Made by a program: the position numbers and the translations under genes
In this document: positions 24,154 through 35,942 of the stretch, in pieces
Layout: every line of letters begins with the position of its first letter
How positions within the stretch are numbered: position 1 is the stretch's first letter
Notes under the pieces: model-generated
Told to the model about the DNA's origin: nothing
What the model saw: the letters and a program-made list of their open reading frames with translations, nothing else
Databases searched by the model: none
Origin: Xylona heveae TC161
Lineage: Eukaryota; Ascomycota; Xylonomycetes; Xylonales; Xylonaceae
Assembly: GCF_001619985.1 (NCBI RefSeq)
Contig: NW_017264199.1
Coordinates: forward strand, 992,001-1,056,000
Reading direction: 5' to 3'
Length of the DNA stretch: 64,000 nucleotides

Positions 24154-24597
24154 ACGATGGTGAAAACACTGGCTTGATCTTGAACCCTCACAGATCAGAG
24201 ATCCAGACCTGAGCCTAATTGGGTAGCAACTACTATGGGTATATGTCTGCCAATATATATCAAATATACAAGTAATGGCTAGGGGTCCTATAATACAAAG
24301 TAGAATGCTTACTCCTGGCAAGACATTCTCCTTATAATATATATAAAAGCTGTTAGCTAGATTAACTATTTAAACTGTTTACTAAATAGCCACCGTTACG
24401 GGGACTAAGTGCGGTTAGCCGAATCTTATTCCACCTTCCAGGCCTCGCGCGCCAACAGGCATCCTAGCCAGTACTTGCATAATATGGAGTTGGATATTTG
24501 CCGAGACTGAACGACCCATCGGCATGGCAAAGGCTAATTATCTTGCATTACAGTGGATAATACGTGCACCCGCATTTCGATCGGGAGTTCCAAAAAC

Positions 24598-24617
24598 AAA
24601 AAAAAAAAAAAAAAAAA
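24598..24617 (+). repeat. Poly-A tract (20 nt)
   Basis: Uninterrupted run of 20 A. No gene or recognisable element precedes it. Confidence 0.95.
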
Positions 24618-25259
24618 TGCATGAGATGCCGGTCCATGCCGGCATTGGCTTTCTCTCATGATCATAAATCTCGTCATTCTCATCGTCTTTTTGGAACTCT
24701 TTTGTCGATAAATTTGTTAGTGTCATTCATTGCCAGTTCATCGTCAACGCCACGGTCAATTCACTGTATCAATGTCGCACTCCTCATCGACGTTGTTGCA
24801 GCCATTCGGCCGCCAAAAAGAAACCCAAAAAAACCACCCCCACCGAGGGCACCATATAGCCAGGAAATAAACGAGCCAACCAAATGTACGTTCTCATGCA
24901 CCTTGTATTAATAATCATGGTCTCATTGAAAGCAGATCCCCAAAAAAGAGAAGTGTAGGTAAATAAATGAAACTTGTCATTCTTCTATCCTCTGCGCCTA
25001 ATAGTTAAAAAATAAGCCAGGGGGAAAATAAGTGAAAATTGGACTAGGAAAAATTTAAATGGAAATGGAAAAGGAACTCTCAATACAAATGTAATACTAC
25101 TTCTGGAATTAGTGTAAAACATCTTGATAACATATGTGCCTGATAACGAGATCAAACAAATTTCAGGTTGGATACATAGATACAAATGGAAGCCTACTTA
25201 CTGACAAGATAGCCAGAGGAGACGTTGTCAGGAGTCGGCTGGGCTGTGTTGAGACGGGG

Positions 25260-25296
25260 AAAAAAATAATAATAAAAAAAAAAAAAAAAAAAAAAA
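25260..25296 (+). repeat. A-rich tract (37 nt)
   Basis: A run with only three T interruptions near its start, in the 3' flank of the minus-strand CCCH gene; on the transcript strand it would be U-rich. Confidence 0.9.
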
Positions 25297-25999
25297 CCTT
25301 TGACGTCAAGAAAGTAAAAGGGTAAAATTGACTTGGGACATGAGGATGGTCATGTCCATCATCTTTCGCTTGCGCGGTACAAAGAAAAGGGTCCAAATCA
25401 AAGAGAAGAATGGGAAAAAGGAAAGGAAAAAGAAACGGGTAAGAGAAGTAAAGTGAAGAAAAGTATATAAGGGTGCTTGCAAGATATGACTACTACAAAA
25501 AAGGGCGTTCAAAAAAACGAAACATGAAATAAAGGATACCAAGAAAAATATATGGAAATGGTACAATTTCTTTTGATCGCCGTATATAAGATGCAGGGGA
25601 AAGAAGAAGAAGGGGAAAAAAAATAAAAGAAAAAAATATAGCACAAAAATGTCAATGCCAATACGCAAGGGTAGATTGATACATATAAATCGTTCCTACA
25701 ACCACGCTGAAGGGTGGCCCAACGGGAAGGGAAAATATAAATGGTAGGACGCGTAGAGTGGTTGTGACGCAAAAAGGGTCAAAAGTATAAAAAACGACGT
25801 TCCCATCAGCAGCAAGTCAAAGACGACAAGGAACGCCACATGCTTTGATCGCAATTATCCAAATATACTTTTTTTTATTGAGGGGAGGAAAAAAGCTGTC
25901 ATCAAGTCGTGTAAGCTGAAGGATTTTTTGCTGTGCACGCCATGCTTCTTGTCAATACTTAAGAGAGACAAAAGGAAGTCGATTCGAAGACTTGGGCGA

Positions 26000-28034
26000 T
26001 CAAACTGCGCCAGCGTCGTCGCTGTCATGGGATGGCGCAGTGTGAGGGGGAGTGTCTTCAGGACTAACAGCAACAAGAGTGCTTGTGCTTCCGTTTCGCT
26101 GGCCAGTGGCTGCAAGGCCGGACGACTGCGACGAACGACCGTCTCCGACGGCGAAACCGAAGCCGGAACTATATCTCTTATTGTCATCTTCTTCTTCCAT
26201 GGAGAAGACAAAGTCGCCTTGCTCCTCGTCAATGCGACTCGTGCCAATACTAGACGATGAAATCGCTCGGTCCAGCCGGCTGCTCGGGTTGCCCGAAGAG
26301 TGTCGCTGGTAATGGAAGCCTCCAATCGGCGGAGTCTCGGATGAACCGCCGAGGCGAGTACGTTGAAGTTGTTGAGAGATCATCGACATGGAAGATTGGC
26401 GCGGAGAACTCGACACGTACGGGGACACGTCGCCCGACTGCGGGCGACTGACGGCGTTGAGACTGGGGCTGGGTCCGTTGTTGAAGGCAGAGTTGCGGAG
26501 AGGCGAGCCTACATGGCCAAAGCCTGACGCAAAACCAGCAGCCTCTTCTTCCTTCTTTTGCTGCTGCTGGCGCGAAAATAGCGCACTAAAGCGAGAGGGA
26601 CTCGAAGTAATTGGAGAGCCGACATAGCTCGAATCAGCAGGAGGAGAGCCAATTGCTCCACCAATCCCACCAAATTTGAGTCGCAGGTCCTCGTCGGCAG
26701 TGCGCGAGAATCGGCGCATCTTTTCCTGCGGCGTCAAGAGCTCGTGTAGACTGTTGGGTACCAAATCTTCCTCAAAGGCGAAATTGTCGTCCCAATCCTC
26801 ATTGATAGCCGGGCGCGGCAGACTGGCAGAGACCATCTTTGGTTTGGCCTGCCGCTGGGAGTGTAGAGTCCGGGCGGAAAAGTACTCATCATTGCCAACA
26901 GGTGGAGATGAAGCTACACTGTTGAATCGGTTGCGCGTATCCTCGCCAAAGGCTGAATCGTGAAGGTTCTTGAGAGCGTCCGATGTGGGCACAACTTTGC
27001 TGCTGGGCAAGGACGAGGGCGGGGACTCAAGTCCAAATTTAGATGGCACAGATGCGGCAACCGGGCCATGCCTGGCCATCCATGACACGCCCTGGCTATC
27101 AAATGACGCCGGAAGAGGCGCATCGAGGGCGCTCAAGCCTTTACCAGCTGGAGATAGCGGCATGCGTACATCGTCACGCGGCGATCCTATTCCAGAACCT
27201 TGCTGTGAGGCGAAGCTGGTGTCGATTGTGGGAATGTCGAAACCGACGCCGTGAGGACTTTGAGGGCCAATGTAATTGTCCTTCCCAGAAAACTGATACT
27301 GTGAGCCATAAGGATACGATCTGTTGGCTTGCTGCGCCAAAAGTGACCCGGCCAGGGCTGACTCTTGATTCTGATACAGCTGCGGGTTAACTCGACCGCC
27401 AAGATTCAAATGTGCTCCGCCAACCGATAAGCTTGGTCGGTTCACTCTGCGTCCGTCTGGCAGGATATGAGCCAAGGCGCATTTGGCACCGAATTTGCAA
27501 TTCCCCTGTAATCATTCATCAGTATGCGCGGTTTTCCGTGAGATCATGCTTCTGGGAATTTTCAGGACGCGAATACCTTTGCGAAGTATTTGCAAGGAGC
27601 TGAATCGGCGGTGACATCATTAGAATGCAGGAATGGGCATGCTTTGCCGGCCTGGCAGGCGCCCTGACGAAAGAACTTGCAAGGAACGTGCGACGTGTCT
27701 AAAACAGACGCAGGTCAGTCAGGATCGAAGCGTGGCCAGATGGTTCCTGATTGCAATGGCTCTTACTTTTAGTTCCTGGAGGACTCCTTGGGCCATCAAA
27801 AGCACCCATTCTCGCCATCCCCGAAGGATTGCGCAGGTGTCCGTTGCCAACGCGAGTATGCGGTGGCGCTGCCGGGACAGCCAAAGGCCCGTTGCCGTTG
27901 CCGTCTCCAGGTACGGCAACTCCGTTCGCCTGCATGTGTCCTGAGATGCGATCCTGAGGCTGATATCCGGGAGTATGTTGTTGCGTCGATGGTGGATGTT
28001 GAGGGAAAGGGTCCATGGACTCGGCGCCAGGCAT
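26000..28034 (-). CDS. Double CCCH zinc-finger protein
   Basis: Putative RNA- or nucleic-acid-binding regulator. Exons 28034-27767, 27698-27577, 27505-26000 give 631 aa. Two C-x7-C-x5-C-x3-H fingers lie in tandem: Cys96, 104, 110, His114 and Cys125, 133, 139, His143. The second is split by an intron after Lys130. An N-terminal Pro/Gln-rich segment precedes them. After the fingers comes HILPDGRRVNRPSLSVGG, then about 480 residues of low-complexity Ser/Pro/Gly sequence with one denser block (EDWDDNFAFEEDLVPNSLHE) and a QQQQKKEEEA run. Finger spacing and the post-finger block resemble the Lee1-type fungal CCCH family, not the tristetraprolin type (C-x8-C). Its targets are unknown. The ATG at 28034 is the first in frame; upstream is only a GTG. 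Confidence 0.85.
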
Positions 28035-29610
28035 GATATGCACTGGCGGGGTATGTTCAGTGGGTCAGTGGTGGGGATGAGATTATTATTGCACAGGTCC
28101 AAAAAGGTTGTCGGTGCTAATGCGGACAAGCGGCGGTCTTCGGTAGACCCCCTATGACGGAAGGGAGGTTGTGGCCGAATGATAGGGTTAAATTCTCCAG
28201 GGGGATGATGTTTGGCTGCCGGTGCGAATCTCGTGCTGAAGAGGGCGGTGAATACGCTCGCTGGGGTTAACTAAGACAACGAGAATAGAAATGGGACAGA
28301 TCAATGAGTACAAAAGTACGCGGTTGCTGCAGTCGAAAGCTGCCACCCCGTCAGTAATTCTGCCGAGAAATTGCGAAATCAGTTTACCAAGTAGGGTCGC
28401 TACCGGCGGCAAAGCCAACGACTGGAGCGAGGGAGGGGGGGCCAAGTTGGCGAGAGATAAGTTAAGAACCTCAACACAGGGAAGGAATGGTGCAAAGGTT
28501 CCCAGCTACCTTTTGGACTCTAAGAAAGAACCCCTACCTTTACTAGAAGATTGATGTGCAAACCTTCATTCCATGATGAGTAAGGCTCCTTGCTCATGGA
28601 GTGATGTCGTTCAATTATCGCCCAAGCCTTTTGCTGAAGACTTGCTCGATCTCTTTGGGGGACCCTCGAGCACGACTGTTCGTTCTTCAAGTCGCAGATA
28701 CCATCCATCAAGCCCATACCGAGTTGGGTAAAGTACATGTCAAAACCGCCTATTTCCGAGGCACGACCGACGACAGCCTCTACAGTAAATACTGCATGGA
28801 TGATGAGGAGCGGAGTTGGCCAGATGATGCGTTGCGTGTTGCGTGGGAGGAATGACGATTTGATGTCTAAAATTTCCCGATAGCATTCATCTCCTTGTAT
28901 CCTTGCACATAGTTATCATGTCGTACCTTCAGTCTCGTGGATGCGACAAAATATCCCTAGCACAGAAGGCACCGGGAAAATCATCATTGATAAGGCGGAG
29001 CACCGCCTCCAGGTGGCTAAGGACGGGGATGCCCGAACCAGGTGATCACACCTTATTGGGCACGCGGCGACCCTTCCCTTCCCAGTTCTGAGGATCACGT
29101 CAATCCTTGGAGCCAGAGCCAAGGTCTACACAGCACAGACCCAGGGCATCCGATATGCCCACCCCTCCTAGAAAACCATTAATCAGTTTGCCGGCTGTCT
29201 TTTCCGCTTACCGTAGCCCAAGAATGCTCATCTCTGCTCCCTCATGACCTCAAAACAACCAATATTGAGTCTACATATACCATCCACATCAAGCGTCATG
29301 CGGGCCGTTTTGTTGATTCAGCCTGGATGGTGGCTGCACGCTTCGAAATAAAGCTTGATTCGGGATCTTAGCATACAATCTTCCGTTCATCGTTGCGAGA
29401 AATAAATGGGTAATGCAAGGTCCAACATGAGACCTGCGGAGCAAATTCATGCAATATGCAAGATTAATGCAGCATCATCGAACCAAAACGCTACGCTTAA
29501 TTAGTCAAATATGCTTCCTATCGCTCTAGGGACTGTCTCTACCATCCCAACTAACCATCATATCGAAGCTACCGAATGCTCTCCTGATCATCAGGGCGAT
29601 CTCCTCGGAT
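28035..29610. other. CCCH promoter region and HOP2 3' flank
   Basis: 1.58 kb. It carries the 5' side of the CCCH gene and the 3' side of HOP2. No supported gene, repeat or RNA. Confidence 0.55.
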
Positions 29611-30947
29611 CTAGATAGTCAGGAGCTCAACCGGATCATCCTCAAGCCCCAGCCGCTCCTAAGCAAAGTCAGCCTGAGGGTAAGGGTACTTTCTAAAAAC
29701 AACGGTGTCTCAACCTCCCAAGGAGTTGGTCACAAGGAGCAATCAAGTATTCACAGAATGTACCAAAGAAACGATGTTGTGAGCCAAGTCCAAACAACGC
29801 AGACGACAATCCCACTTTGGGTGCGTAGCCACTCCGGAGAGTACTTACCCAAAGCTCATTTTTAGTTGTGCCCTCCGGGACTGCATCAGAAAGTATTTTC
29901 CAAAGCTCTTTTGCGGCCTTTCTCCTCGAGCGAAAGCTGCGCATGAGCTTAGCCAATTCTTTGTTGATTTTTTCTCTTTCGCCAGCATCGATAGGCTGCA
30001 TGTTTCCTGCGCGAAGCGGCTCCAACCTCTCTAGGAGCTGCTGCTTTTCGTCTTCAAGGGCTTTCGTCCTTTCAATAGTGTCCTTGGTTGACATTGTAGC
30101 ATTTAATGTAGCAAGTTCTGCCTTCAGCGACTTTTCCCGCTCTTTGGCTTCCGAAATTTCCTTTTTGATTGTCTCGATATTTTTCTCAAATGAAGCTGTC
30201 TGCTCTTCGCTGAGGCACTCGTTCGGATCCTAGAGGAGAGTGTTGACTCGGGGCAAGTCATGAGCAAGCAAAATTGAATACCTACCTGCAAGGCATGGTA
30301 CACAATTTGTTTTCCTGCGTTCAGTTATTTCCAACCTTTCGCCGCGTGCCTGCTTCCTCGCAAGTGCAGCCATCAAGTCCTCATACTTACCTGCTGCCTT
30401 TCCAACAATTTCCTGCCTCTCATGCAGCTCTTTTAATGTCTTCGCAGCAGCAGCTACGACTTCGTATCAGCCATGACCATTGTCATATTCAACCGGGCTT
30501 TGAACCTTTGGTAACCTTGTTGTGCAAATTCGCTGAGATATCTGTTGCCTTGGGCCTGTAAGTATTCCGTTTGTCCTGCTCCTTTCAGTACATACCGAGT
30601 AAGGCCGGCTATAGAGAATAGGCGTTCAAAATTAGTCAAGCACTCTCTCTTCAATGATTACTTTAAAATTTATCGTCTTTATACTTTTGTTTTCCTGAAG
30701 TGGCGCCTGTCAGTTTTTCCCCAACAAGGACCCTGCCCACATGCTCCTTCTCCACATCTTTTTGGGGTACTCACGTAGGTAATTCAAGATCATATCCGCA
30801 GCTAAGAAGTGTGAGTACACGTAGGAAGGTAACGTATGAAATGAGGACATATGATATAAGTGAGATTCCATGACATTTGGGGTCTGCACCTTGATCTGCC
30901 GATGGTTTCTCTTGTTTTTCGGTCTTTTCTTTGGTACGTGGAGCCAT
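29611..30947 (-). CDS. HOP2: Hop2 homologue (meiotic homologous-pairing protein)
   Basis: Partner of Mnd1; stimulates Dmc1/Rad51 strand invasion and enforces pairing of homologues in meiosis (human PSMC3IP/TBPIP). Nine exons: 30947-30890, 30801-30775, 30694-30685, 30608-30596, 30548-30506, 30453-30391, 30314-30286, 30229-29849, 29658-29611, giving 223 aa, close to the family length. The joined start reads AADMILNYLRKQNRPYSATD and ISANLHNKV, the winged helix conserved in Hop2. Then LKELHERQEIVGKAAGKQIV, a coiled coil (about residues 95-150, FEKNIETIKKEISEAKERE), LRAGNMQPI and the C-terminal RRKAAKELWKILSDAVPEG. The last exon adds ERLGLEDDPVELLTI. Exons 3 and 4 are only 10 and 13 nt, so an automatic model would probably miss them. 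Confidence 0.9.
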
Positions 30948-31431
30948 GGTCAATTTTTCGAAACTAGGCCAAGAGATGACACCTTCATGCGGTTGAAGTG
31001 ATTTCCGAAGCAAAAAGAAGGATGGAGAGGTGGTGCAAAAGCGTAGCAAACAATATTTTGTTGGAAGAAACTTATGCAAATACGGACTAACGCATACGAT
31101 TGGGTTGACACAATGCACATGTTTACATGAAAGCTGATTATGAAGGAATATTTCTAATTAACCCCCCATAAGATGATAGCTAACGTCATCATTAGATATC
31201 TTTACATTGATGGCTAATGAGTTTAATGTATTGTTGCAAGTCATGGGATATCTGCGAATATACAAATGGAATATATTAAATGCCCACCGCAAGGTACTTA
31301 ATGATGTAGTAATGCAGACATGAAAAATCAAACTCCGCACCAGATGACGCCTTGGATATCAACTCCGAAATCGCAGAGCTTACAAACGCGCAAACCTTTA
31401 GATTTAGGAAGTAAACCATTCCAGATTTATC
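30948..31431. other. HOP2 upstream / Skt5-like 3' flank
   Basis: 484 bp, AT-rich around 31120-31330. No gene seen. Confidence 0.6.
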
Positions 31432-34211
31432 CTACATGATTGTCTGTATAAATTGTTAGGACTTCCACTCTTTGATGCTAATAAGAAAACAATAAAGGAG
31501 GCAGAGGCTTACACATTCGCCAGAGTCTTTGACGGCAGGCACACCCATTTCGTCAAATGTTTTGGGACCCTTTCCTGGAGGCTTGGCCAACGCTGAAGCT
31601 GCAGGCTTCTCTGAAGCCTTCGCCGGCGCAGGCAATGCGGCCGAGCCTGGTTTGGGACTAGGAGTTTTGCCTGCCGCTTGGGAGATTGGCGGTATTGGTC
31701 GTCCTGGAGAGTCAATTCGGGTCGGGGTCCGTCGGTCGTCTGTGGGTGGGCGTTGGGCTTGTGGATGAGGTGAAAGAGGTGGGGATTCGCTATGATCTTG
31801 GAGGCGACGTCTATTTCGCTGCTCGGTCGGGGGTGGATCCAACGGAGCGGAATAGCCAATGTCTACTGTTGGCGGCGCCGATGCGCCACTGGCAATTGGC
31901 GGTCTCGTATTATTACCGGGGCGACCTCTGGGATCGACACCGGCAGAGCCGCGGTATGGCTGGGTTCCTGGACCGGCAGAACCCAACCTTGGCGGGTAAG
32001 CTCCACGGCCTCTGCCCATGGTCGGACCCATGCCCGAACCGTCCATTACTGGAAAGGGGCGCTGAGGGTTGACACGAGGGCTTTGCCCTCCGATATAGGG
32101 TGCTGGGGGAGGTACCCCAGTAACGGTAGCCGCAGAGGTAGGCCGGAGATTAGGATTGATGCCAAAAGCGGACGTAGGCCGTATCGCGGGGCTCGACATG
32201 CCGTGAACTCCAATTGCAGGCCGAACTCCGGGTGCAGGTGGACCATCTTCAAGTGGGTAAGGAGCTGCAGTGGCTGGCCGAATTGGTGGTTTGATTCCGT
32301 AAGTGAAGGAAGCCGCGGGAGCGGATGGCGAGATCGGCGACATTTTTGCTGGATCAGGCATTTCGACGGCTGGTTCGGACATTAACGGTACGGGAGGGGT
32401 GGCGGAAGCTTGAATATGTTCACTCTCCCTCCGCTTTTGAGTCCCATATTGAGACTTGATCCGCGCCAGTGCAACACTTTCGTGATATTTCTTTGACAGA
32501 GTCTTAGACCTGGAAATACCCTCTAACCTGGCCGTCGCGTCCTTGTTTCCATGATCGGCCGCTTTGGCGTACCAGGCACGGGCTTCTCCTAAATCAACTG
32601 GTACGTGAACACCAACCTCATAAAAATATCCCATGGCGAATTCGGCGGTTGCCAATCCCGCGCCAGCAGCGCGCTGCGCATAACGGAAAGCGAGTTCCTC
32701 GTTTTTCTGGAATATCCCCTCAAAGCCACAGAGGAACCATTTGCTGATGGCCATTTCAGCTTCAGCTTCTCCCTGCCGAGCCGCTAAAGCATTGTAGTGT
32801 AAGGATAAGGCAGGGTCAAAGTCGCAACCCAGTTGGCAGAGCTCGTAAGCAGAGCCCATTTTCATTTGTGCCTTGGAGAACCCGAGGTAAGCTGCTTTTT
32901 CGATATAAATCCTTGCATTGTTGATGTCGAGTGGCATTGTAGTCTCGGAAAGTACAACTTGGGGCAAAGAGTGGGACTGAAGCATGCCGTAGACCTATGT
33001 TGCATCAGTAATCGCCAGTGATTTGCTGCGGCAGAAAGCAATAGACTTACATATGCACCTTGTGGTGCGTTTTCATCTGCGTGTTCCGCGGCAAATCTGA
33101 TCCGCTCCACACCAAGCACGTAGTCTCGTGGCTCACCATACTGGCCGAAGAGATTCATCATTCCCAAACGCTACGTTCTGTCAGAAGAGTTGCATAAACA
33201 AACGTGGTTTAAAAGACATACATAGGTGGCGGCTGAGTCTCCTGCATCGAGCCCTCTTTTGTAATGGCGTACCGCTTTGGCCGCGTCATTTGAACTTTCG
33301 TATTGCATGCCAATACGATATTCTGCCCTGGCATAACCTCCGTCTGAGGCTCGACAGTAACAACGGAAAGCTTCCTTCTTATCCATTCGGAAACCGAACT
33401 TGCCAAATTCAAGCCACATTCCTCGCAAGAATGTAGCATGCGGATGTCCTTGGTCTGCTAAGAACTGCACGATGTTTATCGCATCCACACGTAGTTGGTG
33501 CTCAACCTCAGGTGTCCCGGGCCTGGGAGGCTGGTACTTGGCCAGGCGCGATTCATTCTCCGCCGCTATCTCGACGTATGTAAGCGCATCCTGTGCCCAT
33601 GCCAGCTGCACTTCTGGATCTTGAGAGCCCAGAACGGCCACCCGAGCCCGTTCGAGAATAGCCTCTTTCTCGTCGTCGGTAGGAGGCACGTTGGGCGGAG
33701 GATTGTGTAGCTTTGGGAAAGGAGAAAAGCTTGGGAGGTCGATAGGATCGTATGGTCTCGATTGTTGCTGACTGCGTAAACTGATAAGATTTTCCTTTGA
33801 AACCCTGTGGGGGATCTGGGAGCTCTCGTTCCCTCGCACTTGCCACGACGGAGCCTTGTGCAATCCACGGCCGGCAGTGTGTGTTTGAGGCGGTTGCGCG
33901 AAACCGTGTGGGGGAGGTTGAGGTGATGCCGCGCTGGTAAAGTTTCTCGAATTATCTGCTCCCAACTCCAAATGGGCGAGGTTGCCCTGAATATTTTCTG
34001 GCACCTCGGGCATTATCCTGGAACGAAGCAGCCATTAGGAACACGCGTCCGTGAGGAATACATCATGTACAATTCTTCAAGTACATAACTGGGGAAATAG
34101 ATGTCCATACCGTTGCGGAGCGGGCGAAACGACTTCGGGCATATAGAAATCATCAATCCCTCCGGGATAGAAGGTTGCTCCCATCTGGGGTTGAACGTAG
34201 CGCTCGTTCAT
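31432..34211 (-). CDS. Skt5/Chs4-type chitin synthase activator (SEL1 repeats, CAAX box)
   Basis: Activates and places class IV chitin synthase (yeast Skt5 acts on Chs3). Exons 34211-34111, 34017-33222, 33170-33051, 32994-31513, 31443-31432 give 836 aa. After a Pro-rich N-terminus, SEL1 repeats run from about residue 145 to 460 (EAFRCYCRASDGGYARAEYR, ARAWYAKAADHGNKDATARL). A disordered Pro/Arg-rich tail follows. The final 12-nt exon supplies ACA ATC ATG TAG, so the protein ends in CTIM, a farnesylation (CAAX) box as in Skt5. The ATG at 34211 (MNERYVQPQMGATFY) keeps everything in frame. A TTACAG just upstream and open sequence around 34370-34450 suggest that another 5' exon may exist, so the N-terminus is uncertain. 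Confidence 0.88.
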
Positions 34212-35942
34212 GCCGAAGTTTTTGGCTGTAACGGAACTGTCAGTAATGCGTTACAACTGCGCTCTCATCCGTGATCAATGACGATGGCGTCACTCCAGCA
34301 TCCCAGATGCTCGCTATATATCCACAGGGCGTCCAAGTCCATCGATGGGATGTGGACGCTGTATTGTTGGCCAGCAGAGGCTGTGTTTCTGGGCTCTGCA
34401 TTCCCAGCGAGGAGCTAAAAGCGGAGCCGACATAGTGGGGGAACGTACCCTGTAGCCTGCCTTCCCTTCCGTCCTCCTTAGACTAATAGATGGTAAATAT
34501 AGACGCTAGCAGGGAAAATCAACGTGAACCATAGGACAAAAAGATACTTTTGACTGACTGAGCAAGACTTCAATTATGCCCAGAGAGAATCCCAGAGCGG
34601 CACAGTCAGTCAGCGAGCAGAGCAGCGTTATGGATCTTTTGGGGGCGGCGCTTTTTCAAGTTTTACCGCAACGGTTTTATCGGAGGTGAAAAGGCCGCTG
34701 CGGGTTCGAAACAACCGCCACGATCACGAACGGACCGATCACTTAATACGTCCCCTATAGAAAAAGTATAAATGCATTATTCAATTAAGTAATCCGTATT
34801 GTTTCACTTTTCGAATTTGCCTGTCTTAACAAATTGTTAACATCCGTCACTTTTAATTATCATTTCCAGCACTCGGAATTTCCACGTCGTCATCTGGAAT
34901 CCATCATGAACAGTATTTTAGTACAGATTTCCCTTCGTAGAGTAAATGCAAAAGGGACGATTACAATTTTACTTTTGCTGACTTACGGCAAGCCTGGACC
35001 CACTGTGATATCGTAGATATGTGCTGCAACTGACAGTACCTTATACGGTCAGTCCTTCAACTCCTTTACTAGTGCCGTGACGCTGTTTAAAGGGGAAAAG
35101 TAGTTAACTATTGTAAATACTAAAAGCCCCTTTTCTGAACAATCCTCTCCGCCCTAAATTAAAAACCGTACTCGGATAATTATACTTAGAGATTTTCCGC
35201 TGGAGCTTTACCTGTTTCAAGTGCCGCGTGTTGCTTTGAAGCTAAGTTAATCTTTGCTGCCTGAGACAGATTTCTCAGCTGACTCAGTCATGATTATTTG
35301 CTGCGCCTCGTTCATGTAATTTCTTTGAATTACTGGAAAGCAGCTTCTCTGTACATAATCAACCAGAGCACATAGGACTTCCCAAATATTCCTCAAGTCA
35401 AAGGGACAGAGATTGTAACGCCCCATCTCCTGGTTTTCTACCGTTCCATGGTGACCCTAATTTATTTTTGGTTTGGCATATTTTGCAATTTATTGAAGCA
35501 TATTATATTATGAGACGGATTGAGGTAATTCAAATGAGTGTTCCCAGGAACATTTATAACTGTCAACACTGTAGCTCAGGCATAGAGAATTCATAAATAG
35601 AAACCAACAATTTTAGTGCTTGATAACAACTGCTTCACAGATTCATATTCCATATAATATAGTTTTCATGAATCCTCTGATCGAGTGGTTTATCCATGGT
35701 TGAAAAAGGAGCTTACCATAGTACCGCTATACAGCTGGCAGACCTTGAGTCTAACAGCCGGATTCGGTTAAACCGCTTGCACCAAAATCCCACGCGACAA
35801 GGGGAAAACGCGCCCCACGCGAAAGACAATTCTACCCCAGAGGGATTCCATATTAGGCCAGTATGAAGCAAAAGTCGTTCAATGCTAATGATGATGAAAG
35901 TGTCCCTGTTACATAAACCAGATCGTGTGCGTCAGTATCAAT
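34212..35942. other. Divergent region Skt5-like / CHL1
   Basis: 1.73 kb. The part next to 34211 may contain an additional 5' exon of the Skt5-like gene: one minus-strand frame near 34450-34360 reads PHYVGSAFSSSLGMQSPETQ, which looks coding-like but does not splice cleanly. 34760-35700 is AT-rich without a gene. The CHL1 side has a cluster of ACGCG sites. Confidence 0.5.
35791..35824 (+). promoter_or_regulatory. Cluster of three ACGCG (MCB/SCB-like) sites
   Basis: ACGCG at 35792-35796, 35808-35812 and 35817-35821, the last in CACGCGAAA (35816-35824), which also fits the SBF consensus CRCGAAA. They lie 120-150 bp before the CHL1 ATG. In yeasts the MBF/SBF complexes bind such sites to drive G1/S transcription of replication and repair genes. 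Function here is inferred from clustering and position. Confidence 0.55.

Larger units (their letters stand above)
22129..25999. other. Largest gene-poor gap
   Basis: About 3.9 kb without a supported gene. It holds a 10-bp hairpin (23770-23793), a 29-bp perfect inverted repeat (24084-24153), poly-A tracts (24598-24617, 25260-25296) and, from about 25300 to 25860, a purine-rich plus strand that is the 3' flank of the CCCH gene. Around 24330-24400 the sequence is AT-rich. It could contain a decayed transposable element, but I recognise no family, coding remnant or target-site duplication. Confidence 0.5.

Noticed and set aside
24598-24617. Poly-A as the 3' end of a retroposed copy or LINE/SINE
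   Set aside because: No coding remnant, no target-site duplication and no recognisable element upstream; similar A runs occur in 3' flanks elsewhere in the window.
22129-25999. Recognisable transposon in the gene-poor gap
   Set aside because: No transposase or reverse-transcriptase remnant, no long terminal or terminal inverted repeats beyond the compact palindrome.
34690-34720. GGGTTCGAAAC as a tRNA B box
   Set aside because: No A box at the proper distance and no cloverleaf stems; not a tRNA.
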